A DNA stretch of 9,994 nucleotides, from contig JALFGI010000081.1 in assembly GCA_022777455.1 (NCBI GenBank), positions 1 through 9,994 of the forward strand, written 5' to 3'. The first letter of the stretch is position 1. Every line of letters begins with the position of its first letter. Positions 1 through 5,314 of the stretch are shown here, piece after piece. Below the pieces are notes generated by a model. It was not told the DNA's origin. It saw nothing but the letters and a program-made list of their open reading frames with translations, and ran no database searches. The stretch comes from Clostridiales bacterium (GTDB lineage Bacteria; Bacillota_A; Clostridia; Oscillospirales; Oscillospiraceae). Both the position numbers and the translations under genes were made by a program.

Positions 1-64
1 TTTGCACATATTCATAATTTTCCAGTTCGCACATTTCTTTCACCATTTTGCACACCCCTGACAT
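1..64 (-). CDS. 5' end of an unidentified minus-strand reading frame, cut by the window edge
   Basis: Reading leftwards, an open frame starts at ATG 64..62 (preceded directly by an in-frame TGA) or at ATG 46..44 and stays open to the window edge, giving MSGVCKMVKEMCELENYEYVQ. The GVCK-MVKEM pattern vaguely recalls the C-terminal segment of clostridial Rpn/PD-(D/E)XK transposase-like proteins, which would make it a fragment rather than a gene start. With about 20 residues nothing can be assigned. It may be a fortuitous frame. Confidence 0.2.
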   Translation of the reverse strand, partial: MSGVCKMVKEMCELENYEYVQ

Positions 65-79
65 TCATTTATCCAATGT

Positions 80-96
80 GGCACGATCAACGTGCC
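80..96. other. short inverted repeat
   Basis: GGCACG (80-85) and CGTGCC (91-96) form a 6-bp stem around a 5-base loop. It lies in the roughly 155 bases between the left-edge reading frame and the tRNA-like sequence, where no gene is seen. There is no T-run, so it is not a convincing terminator. Confidence 0.25.
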
Positions 97-189
97 TTAT
101 GCAAGAAGTTCCTGTTGCCACTTACCACAGTCATGATAAACGGAAAAGCGAATAAAATCAAGTGATTCTATATGCATTCATGCAAAACG

Positions 190-219
190 CCCCCATGATC
201 CTCGGAATTTGAGGATCAT

Positions 220-224
<5 letters not shown>
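190..224. repeat. perfect 14-bp inverted repeat (hairpin) overlapping the tRNA acceptor strand
   Basis: Bases 190-203 (CCCCCATGATCCTC) are exactly complementary to 211-224, with a 7-base loop (204-210). No T-run follows, so a simple intrinsic terminator is unlikely. The last five G residues of the right arm are also the first five bases of the tRNA-like acceptor stem (220-224), so in an RNA the hairpin and the tRNA cloverleaf would compete. It could be an imported element end or a displaced regulatory hairpin. Confidence 0.7.
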
Positions 225-301
<77 letters not shown>

Positions 302-320
302 GAAAGCTAACGAAAAAGCA

Positions 321-360
321 GAAAAAGTCCGTGAAATTGTATTATTTCACGGACTTTTTC
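321..360 (+). terminator. 17-bp perfect hairpin, terminator-type, after the tRNA-like gene
   Basis: Bases 321-337 (GAAAAAGTCCGTGAAAT) pair perfectly with 344-360 around a six-base loop. The right arm ends in CTTTTTC on the plus strand and the left arm gives the same on the minus strand, so it can terminate from both sides: tRNA transcription from the left and the recombinase relic from the right. Confidence 0.75.
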
Positions 361-399
361 TTACATTCTATCTCCAAGCTATTATGGGAGAAAGCCACC

Positions 400-419
400 G
401 TACTTGAATTGTACTTGAA
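400..419. repeat. tandem 9-base direct repeat GTACTTGAA
   Basis: GTACTTGAA occurs at 400-408 and again at 411-419, an 11-base period or about one helical turn. It sits between the tRNA-like sequence and the 3' end of the recombinase relic, a position where arm-type recombinase binding sites are often found. That role is an inference from position only. Confidence 0.4.
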
Positions 420-428
420 CTGACCTTC

Positions 429-1031
429 TCACGCAATGTGAAGGGTCGGTTTTCCTTTTTTGAATAGCGAATTCAGTTTCTGTGCCGCATCTTCTTTGAC
501 CTCTTTCTGAACATGCAGATAGTGTTCCGTCATGTCCACATCCGCGTGCCCTGTCAGGCTCTGAATGGTTTCCAGGGGCACGCCCTGGGCCTGAAGCTGG
601 GAGACATAGGTGTGCCGGCAGCAATGCGGGGAAAGAAGCCTGACCTACCCTGCGGCGATCAGTGCTTTCCTGAAATGCTTGCGGAATACGCTGGGATTGC
701 AGATCGGAACTTCCTCGCCATGCCAGATATATTGTTCGGAGGTATTTCGAAACTCCTTGGCAATTTCCCGGAGATGGGACGGAACCGGTATGTCCCGGTA
801 GCTGGTCTTGGTCTTTGGTGGACCAATCTTGGGAGAACCCTTCACCATCGTGACTGCCTGGCGGATATGGATGCAGGAACCATCTTCTTCGATGTGCTTT
901 GGCTCCAGAGCCGTAATCTCCTGGGTTCGCATCCCGGTTCCCAGCATCAGCCGAATGCTCATGCCCATTCGGTCATAGGGCAGTGCCTTCATCAAGTACC
1001 GGATTTCCTCGGCGGTGAATGCATGATTTCC
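429..1031 (-). pseudogene. tyrosine recombinase (phage-type integrase), C-terminal catalytic domain, broken
   Basis: On the minus strand one frame encodes a tyrosine recombinase catalytic domain from about 1028 to the stop at 431..429. Catalytic residues are recognisable: Arg in LGTGMRTQE, His and Arg in SPHCCRHTYVS, His in LTGHADVDM, and the nucleophile Tyr in MTEHYLHV. An in-frame TAG (647..645) interrupts it just before VRLLSPHC, so the HxxR and Tyr motifs lie after the stop. The N-terminal SAM-like and AP2-like domains are missing; upstream the frame runs into a transposase relic in another frame. Family members are usually about 350-400 residues, and only about 200 remain. It is best read as the remnant of an integrative element next to a tRNA. 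The amber codon could be a simple substitution of a Gln or Glu codon. Confidence 0.85.
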
Positions 1032-1114
1032 CGCCTCTCCTTCGCAGCATTGGCCAGAATGTGGGTGGAATCTGTCAGCAGGAGCTTTCCGGATACCAAT
1101 CCGGCAGCTATAGT
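1022..1114 (-). mobile_element. relic of a DDE transposase (IS1182-like)
   Basis: In a frame different from the recombinase, the minus strand from about 1114 to 1022 reads IAAGLVSGKLLLTDSTHILA followed by NAAKERRE. The LVSGK...TDSTH-x-xAN-A pattern matches, from memory, the central catalytic segment of IS1182-type transposases. It is closed upstream by an in-frame TGA and downstream merges into the recombinase frame at about 1028-1031, so only some 30 residues survive. The assignment rests on one short motif. Confidence 0.45.
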
Positions 1115-1145
1115 ATTTCATCTTTCTTTTTCCTGACAGTTGCGT

Positions 1146-1151
1146 TATAAT
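1146..1151 (+). promoter_or_regulatory. candidate -10 element for the Gly-Gly protein/moaE operon
   Basis: A consensus TATAAT lies at 1146-1151, about 20 bases before ATG 1172. The -35 region at the usual spacing (around 1123-1128, TTTCTT) is poor. A start site near 1158 would give a leader of only about 14 bases holding GGAGGG, which fits the chosen start codon. Confidence 0.45.
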
Positions 1152-1171
1152 AAGCCATGGAGGGATGGCAG

Positions 1172-1423
1172 ATGATAATCGAAGAGAATTGGGCCATATC
1201 CATAGAACGCGCCCGCCGCTTTTGGGAATCCCAGCCGGATGTGACCAAAGACGCTGACGGCTATTGCCTCGGCAGCTGCCGAATCACCCTTTCTGAACCT
1301 GCCCCCGGCCCTAAAGGTATGTTTTCCCTTCCCCGAACACTGCTTCGGATAGAAGGCCCGGAAGCGGAGGTTTCATCCATCCACCATCGTTTTTGGATTC
1401 GATTTTTATCCGCAGGGGGATAA
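1172..1423 (+). CDS. conserved-looking 83-residue protein ending in Gly-Gly, upstream of moaE (function unknown; possible MoaD-like sulfur carrier)
   Basis: I do not recognise this family. The start at ATG 1172 is chosen because GGAGGG at 1159-1164 is seven bases upstream; the earlier ATG at 1157 has no ribosome binding site. The protein has a basic N-terminal segment (SIERARRFWESQPDV), a CLGSC motif near residues 33-37, an LPRTLLRIEG strand-like segment and the C-terminus RFLSAGG, ending exactly in Gly-Gly before TAA. No signal peptide or membrane segment is seen. The stop codon directly adjoins the moaE ribosome binding site, so the two are surely co-transcribed. MoaD sulfur carriers are about 80 residues, end in Gly-Gly and are commonly encoded next to moaE, and no ordinary moaD is visible here. 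The internal sequence does not obviously match the beta-grasp fold, so the MoaD-like idea is an inference from length, tail and position. Confidence 0.75.
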   Translation: MIIEENWAISIERARRFWESQPDVTKDADGYCLGSCRITLSEPAPGPKGMFSLPRTLLRIEGPEAEVSSIHHRFWIRFLSAGG

Positions 1424-1437
1424 GGAGGTATATGATT

Positions 1438-1839
1438 ATGCGCAAAGCCATTCCATCTATGGATGCCTGGCTGAAAGAGGCCAAGGCGCACGCATCCGCG
1501 CCCAAAATCGGGATGTATCTGATTCACAACGGCACCGTCCGGCAAAGCGCCCGGGCAAAGGTTCGAGACGGCGCGGAGGACACCAAGCCCGTTACCGGTA
1601 TGCTCTTTTCCTATGACCAGGAAAAGGTGGACGCCGTAATTGCCGAGACTTACAAACTGGAAGGCATCTACTACATCAAAGTCTGGCTCAACGAAGGACA
1701 GCTCCAAATGGGCGATGACATTATGTACGTTCTCATCGGCGGCGATATCCGCCCCAGAGTGATAGAAGGACTTAACTATCTGGTGGGCCGCATCAAGAAG
1801 GAATGTGTGATGAAGACGGAGTTGTATGCAGAGGAATAA
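1438..1839 (+). CDS. moaE: MoaE-like molybdopterin synthase catalytic subunit
   Basis: MoaE transfers sulfur from the MoaD thiocarboxylate to cPMP to form the molybdopterin dithiolene. The 133-residue product belongs to the short, divergent clostridial MoaE group. It shows HNGTVR (the counterpart of the GKVR segment), GDDIMYVLIGGDIRP (counterpart of the GDEI...V core) and near the C-terminus RIKKECVMKTE, whose lysines align by eye with the two active-site lysines of E. coli MoaE (Lys119, Lys126). The start is ATG 1438, nine bases after AGGAGG (1423-1428); ATG 1432 would be only three bases away. It follows the Gly-Gly protein by 14 bases. It converges with mobA, and the 69 bases between them hold no T-tract terminator that I can see. 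Confidence 0.8.
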   Translation: MRKAIPSMDAWLKEAKAHASAPKIGMYLIHNGTVRQSARAKVRDGAEDTKPVTGMLFSYDQEKVDAVIAETYKLEGIYYIKVWLNEGQLQMGDDIMYVLIGGDIRPRVIEGLNYLVGRIKKECVMKTELYAEE

Positions 1840-1908
1840 CTAGGAGCAATGTGTAGCGTTTCACGGCCACAGCTGCGGCGGCCCGTGCAGCGGCACAGGG
1901 ATTGGGCA

Positions 1909-2529
1909 TCAAAGGCACCGCCGGTAGTCTTCGGGGGTGTTGATGTTTTGAAAGCAGCGGGAAAAGGACGTGACCTCCCCCATGGGCAGGAGCAGTATGT
2001 TGGCTTCTTCCCGGACAAAGGTATGCATCCGCAGACGTCTTTGGCGCACCTGTTCTTCCAGCTTCCCCTGCAGGCGCCGGTGGTAAAGGGCGGCGGTGGC
2101 GTGGGTTTTTCCGTCGTCTCCACAGACGACGATGCCGTCCCATTGGCGGCCCTTTTGCACTTCTTCCTCCCAGCGATTCAGCATCCACCGGACAAACCGG
2201 CGATTCACAAAGGGCATATCACAGGCACAGGCAAAAAGCAGGTCCTCCTCAATGGCCTGAAAGGCAGAATACAGACCGCCCATCACACCGCAGTCGGGAA
2301 CCACGTCCCGGATAATGGGGTAGCCTTCCAGGGCTTTTTCATCGCAGGTCTGACTTACCGACAGATAGAGCCTTCCGCAGGCGGACAGCTCCTGAGCAAT
2401 TTTCTTCCAGAAGGGCTGCCCGCCCAGCAGAAGCTGGGCCTTGTCCTGTCCCATGCGGCTGCTTTTGCCGCCCATGAGGAGCAGCATGGCCGCTGGTTGT
2501 TTTTTTCGCATTTTCGTTTCTTGTTGCAT
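1909..2529 (-). CDS. mobA: MobA, molybdenum cofactor guanylyltransferase
   Basis: MobA joins GMP from GTP to Mo-molybdopterin, giving the guanine dinucleotide cofactor used by DMSO-reductase-family enzymes such as the formate dehydrogenase encoded here. The 206-residue length is normal. The nucleotide-binding signature GGKSSRMGQDK is at residues 20-30, a VMGGL loop at about 82-86 and the metal-binding DMPF at 104-107. ATG 2529 is used; the TTG just before it (2532) is eight bases from the GGAG at 2544..2541 and could be the real start, adding one residue. It diverges from fdhD, with only 44 bases between the start codons, so the two promoters must overlap or lie in each other's coding region. 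Confidence 0.92.
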   Translation of the reverse strand: MQQETKMRKKQPAAMLLLMGGKSSRMGQDKAQLLLGGQPFWKKIAQELSACGRLYLSVSQTCDEKALEGYPIIRDVVPDCGVMGGLYSAFQAIEEDLLFACACDMPFVNRRFVRWMLNRWEEEVQKGRQWDGIVVCGDDGKTHATAALYHRRLQGKLEEQVRQRRLRMHTFVREEANILLLPMGEVTSFSRCFQNINTPEDYRRCL

Positions 2530-2532
2530 CAA

Positions 2533-2538
2533 TATGAT
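2533..2538 (+). promoter_or_regulatory. candidate -10 element for fdhD
   Basis: TATGAT at 2533-2538 lies about 35 bases before the fdhD start and is close to the consensus. The -35 candidate (TTTTCG near 2511-2516) is weak. It overlaps the mobA ribosome binding region on the other strand. Confidence 0.3.
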
Positions 2539-2573
2539 TTCTCCAAAGACTACAGCGAAAGAGGTGGATACCT

Positions 2574-3314
2574 ATGGACATAGAAGATGTGGATTTCCCG
2601 TGTCTGACCCCTGTGGCACACCGGTTGATTTTCCGGGACGGTACCCAGCAGGATGGGGTTGCCCCCTATTTAAACGAGCATTCCATGGAGGTGTTCCTCA
2701 ACGGGTGCAAGGCAATGGAGCTGGTCTGTGTACCCCAATTTCTTCCGGAGCTGGTATTGGGCAGACTGCTGACGGAAAACCTCATTCATGGCATGGAGGA
2801 TGTGGGGCAGCTCCGGATTTCCGATGATGGCAGCCGCGCGGATGTCACGCTCCAAAATCCGGGGAACCCGATTCTCCCGGAAGCGGCTCCTTTGCAGCCG
2901 GTTAAACCGATTTTCTGGAAAACAGAATGGATTTTTCAACTGGCGGATTGCTTTGCACAGGGGATGCCTCTGCACGCTGCCACCTGGGCAACCCACAGCT
3001 GCTTTCTGGCCCGGAATGGAGAAATCCTCTTTTCCTGCGAGGACATTGGACGGCACAACGCCTTGGACAAGGCAATCGGCTATGCCCTCAGAAACGGAAT
3101 TCCCCTGTCAGAGTGCCTGGTGTATTCCAGCGGCCGAATCCCCACGGATATGGCAAAAAAGGCAATTCGTGCCGCCATTCCCGTGCTCATCAGCAAGGCG
3201 GCCCCCACACGGCAGGCCATTGCCCTGGCCCACACCTATGGGCTGACCCTGATTTGCGCGGCAAGGCGGGACAGTATGCGCCAATACACCGGGTTTTGCG
3301 CCTGTGACCCATAG
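2574..3314 (+). CDS. fdhD: FdhD-family formate dehydrogenase accessory protein (sulfurtransferase), lacking the CxxC motif
   Basis: FdhD passes sulfur from a cysteine desulfurase to the bis-guanine dinucleotide cofactor of formate dehydrogenase. The 246-residue product shows the family core: a LPELVLGRLLTENLI segment (57-71), ATHSCFLA...GEILFSCEDIGRHNALDK (139-166), YSSGRIPTDM (184-193), IPVLISKAAPT (202-212) and a C-terminal GLTLICAARRD. The start follows GAGGTGG by about six bases. Oddly, no CxxC pair exists anywhere: the region that carries GCGVCG in E. coli (Cys121/Cys124) is replaced by a proline-rich stretch (about 96-113). Candidate cysteines for sulfur handling are Cys143 and Cys155. 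The stop codon lies inside the terminator hairpin. Confidence 0.9.
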   Translation: MDIEDVDFPCLTPVAHRLIFRDGTQQDGVAPYLNEHSMEVFLNGCKAMELVCVPQFLPELVLGRLLTENLIHGMEDVGQLRISDDGSRADVTLQNPGNPILPEAAPLQPVKPIFWKTEWIFQLADCFAQGMPLHAATWATHSCFLARNGEILFSCEDIGRHNALDKAIGYALRNGIPLSECLVYSSGRIPTDMAKKAIRAAIPVLISKAAPTRQAIALAHTYGLTLICAARRDSMRQYTGFCACDP

Positions 3315-3335
3315 GGTCACAGGCGCATTTTGTTT
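3297..3335 (+). terminator. intrinsic terminator of fdhD
   Basis: Bases 3297-3310 (TGCGCCTGTGACCC) pair perfectly with 3314-3327 around a three-base loop (ATA), followed by TTTTGTTT. The fdhD stop codon TAG (3312-3314) straddles the loop and right arm. On the minus strand, for the convergent ferredoxin gene, no T-run follows, so termination there would be weaker. Confidence 0.9.
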
Positions 3336-3341
3336 ACAGTC

Positions 3342-3512
3342 TTAAACTTCATCAATTGCCCGGTTGGGACAGATGCTGATGCAGGCGCCGCACTGCACAC
3401 ATTTGAGATAATCGATGGCAAACTGCTTGTCTTCCTCCACAATTGCCTTGTTGGGGCAGGTGGATTCACAGGCACCGCATTTGACGCAGCGCTGGGAGAT
3501 TACGAAAGCCAT
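3342..3512 (-). CDS. small 2[4Fe-4S] ferredoxin
   Basis: A 56-residue bacterial-type ferredoxin with two full cluster motifs: CVKCGACESTCP (Cys 9, 12, 15, 19) and CVQCGACISICP (Cys 38, 41, 44, 48), each followed by a hydrophobic NKAI/NRAI turn. The length matches clostridial 2[4Fe-4S] ferredoxins. AGGAGG (3526..3521) sits eight bases before ATG 3512, and the gene begins 21 bases after the hydrogenase stop, so it is the last gene of the operon. It probably carries low-potential electrons to and from the hydrogenase and formate dehydrogenase, or links them to other ferredoxin-dependent enzymes. The partner is inferred from position. Confidence 0.95.
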   Translation of the reverse strand: MAFVISQRCVKCGACESTCPNKAIVEEDKQFAIDYLKCVQCGACISICPNRAIDEV

Positions 3513-3533
3513 GTTATAACCCTCCTTCTTCCC

Positions 3534-5297
3534 TTACCGCACTTCGCCGCTTCTGTCGGTGTAGTGGGTATGCAGCAGGAAGTGGGCCGCGGGGCTGCCG
3601 CACTCGTCCAGGAATTCCTCGTACAGCTTCTGCACATCGGGATTCTCGTGGGAACGCCGGATGGGCGCATCACAATCCGCCTGATACATCCCCGCCATAC
3701 GCACCGCCACCTGCTCCACAGACGCCAGGGGTGCGCCGCCGCCGTTGAGACAGCCGCCGGGACAGGCCATGACCTCAATGAAGTGATAGGGGGATTTCCC
3801 GGCACGGATATCCTCCATGATGGGCTTGACATTTCCAATGCCGTTGACAATGGCGATTTTCAAATCCAGGTCCCCAATCTTCACCGTGGCTTCCTTGACA
3901 CCCCGGTAGCCCCGGGCAGCGGTATAGTCAATTTGATTCAGCTCGCCGTTGGTCAGCAGCACGGTAACCGTGCGCAGCGCCGCCTCCATCACGCCGCCGG
4001 TGGTGCCGAAGATACGGCCCGCGCCGGTCCACTGCCCCATAAAGCTGTCAAAGGGTTGACTTTCCAGATTTGCAAGGTCAATTCCCTTCAGACGCATCAG
4101 TCTGGCGGCCTCCCGGGTGGTCAGCACCGCATCCACGTCCCGAATTCCCAGGGCGTTTTTCATCTCCGGCCGCTGCATCTCAAACTTTTTGGCAACGCAG
4201 GGCATGATGGACACATGGAAGATATCCTCCGATTCCACGCCGATTTTCTCCGGCAGGTAGCTCTTGACCAGAGCGCCGAATATCTGCTGGGGAGATTTGC
4301 AGGAGGACAGATGGGCCAGCTGGTCGGGGTAGTGGTACTCCATGTGCTTAATCCAGCCGGGACAGCAGGAGGTCAGCATGGGCAGCACACCGCCGTTTTG
4401 CAGCCGGTGAATCAGCTCCGTGCCCTCCTCCATGATGGTAACGTCGGCAGCGAAATCGGTATTGTAGGCATAGCCACCCAGCCGCTTCATGGCTGCGGCA
4501 ATTTTGCCGGTGACATCTGTGCCGGGCTTCAGGCCGAACTCTTCGCCCAGGGTATGCTGGACGGCAGGGGCCATCTGCCAGACCACGGTCTTTTTGGGGT
4601 CGTTCAGGGCATCCATCACCCGCTGTATCTCGCTCTTTTCCGTCAGGGCCGCCACGGGGCAGACCTTGACGCACTGACCGCAGTTGATACAGGCGGTGGC
4701 GGACAGGGACACATTCTTCTTGGTGCGGGCATAACGGTCACCGGTTTCCGGATTGGTGTACATCTCGTAAATGCCAATCTTCTGCACCTCGTTGCAGACG
4801 GTGACGCAGCGGCCGCAGGCAATGCACTTGTCCATGTTGCGCACCATGGCAGGGCTGGAGGTGTCCATACCTCTGCCAGGCACCTTCCGCACCTGGGGGT
4901 TGATTTCAAACAGGTAGCTGACCTCCTGGAGCCGGCAGTGACCGCCGGTCTTCTGGCAGGTCAGACAGTCGTTGGGATGGATGCTGAGAATCTCCGTCAG
5001 CCGCTCCCGGCGGTAAGCCTGCACCGCCGGGGTGTTGGTGCGCACCACCATGCCGTCCCTTGCTTCGTACCGGCAGGCACGGCGGATTACGGTTTCTCCG
5101 TTCTCCTCCAGCTCCACCGCGCAGACGCCGCAGGAACCGGTGGGGGTCAGGCCCTTGAGATAGCACAGTGTGGGAATCTCAATCCCGGCGCTTCTGGCAG
5201 CCGCCAGAATGGAAGCGCCTCTGGGGCAGGTTATTTTTTTGTCATCAATGGTAAGGCAGATGTGGGTATCCACCATTCCACCGTAAAGTTCGTACAT
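3534..5297 (-). CDS. hydA: [FeFe]-hydrogenase, clostridial multi-cluster type
   Basis: A 587-residue cytoplasmic [FeFe]-hydrogenase with the same order and size as Clostridium pasteurianum CpI. It has an N-terminal [2Fe-2S] domain (Cys 45, 56, 59, 75), a His-ligated [4Fe-4S] site (His107, Cys 111, 114, 121), two [4Fe-4S] motifs (Cys 158-168 and 203-213), then the H-cluster domain. All three H-cluster signatures are intact: TSCCPGW (309-315), MPCVAKKFE (365-373) and EVMACPGGCLNGGG (508-521), giving ligands Cys312, 367, 512 and 516 and the proton-relay Cys311. The start at 5297 is seven bases after AGGAGG and 17 bases after the formate dehydrogenase stop, so they are translationally close. No signal peptide is present. 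With no NuoE/NuoF-like diaphorase nearby, it is unlikely to be a bifurcating complex made from this locus alone. Confidence 0.95.
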   Translation of the reverse strand: MYELYGGMVDTHICLTIDDKKITCPRGASILAAARSAGIEIPTLCYLKGLTPTGSCGVCAVELEENGETVIRRACRYEARDGMVVRTNTPAVQAYRRERLTEILSIHPNDCLTCQKTGGHCRLQEVSYLFEINPQVRKVPGRGMDTSSPAMVRNMDKCIACGRCVTVCNEVQKIGIYEMYTNPETGDRYARTKKNVSLSATACINCGQCVKVCPVAALTEKSEIQRVMDALNDPKKTVVWQMAPAVQHTLGEEFGLKPGTDVTGKIAAAMKRLGGYAYNTDFAADVTIMEEGTELIHRLQNGGVLPMLTSCCPGWIKHMEYHYPDQLAHLSSCKSPQQIFGALVKSYLPEKIGVESEDIFHVSIMPCVAKKFEMQRPEMKNALGIRDVDAVLTTREAARLMRLKGIDLANLESQPFDSFMGQWTGAGRIFGTTGGVMEAALRTVTVLLTNGELNQIDYTAARGYRGVKEATVKIGDLDLKIAIVNGIGNVKPIMEDIRAGKSPYHFIEVMACPGGCLNGGGAPLASVEQVAVRMAGMYQADCDAPIRRSHENPDVQKLYEEFLDECGSPAAHFLLHTHYTDRSGEVR

Positions 5298-5314
5298 ATC
5301 CTATCCTCCTGCAA

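Noticed and set aside
645..1121. A 158-residue intact gene from this single open frame
   Set aside because: Its first 30 or so residues are the out-of-frame reading of a transposase relic, and it stops before half of the recombinase active site, so it is part of a broken gene.
1849..2583. Plus-strand frame of 244 residues opposite mobA
   Set aside because: It is antisense to mobA, which has complete nucleotide-binding and DMP motifs; the frame has no recognisable domain.
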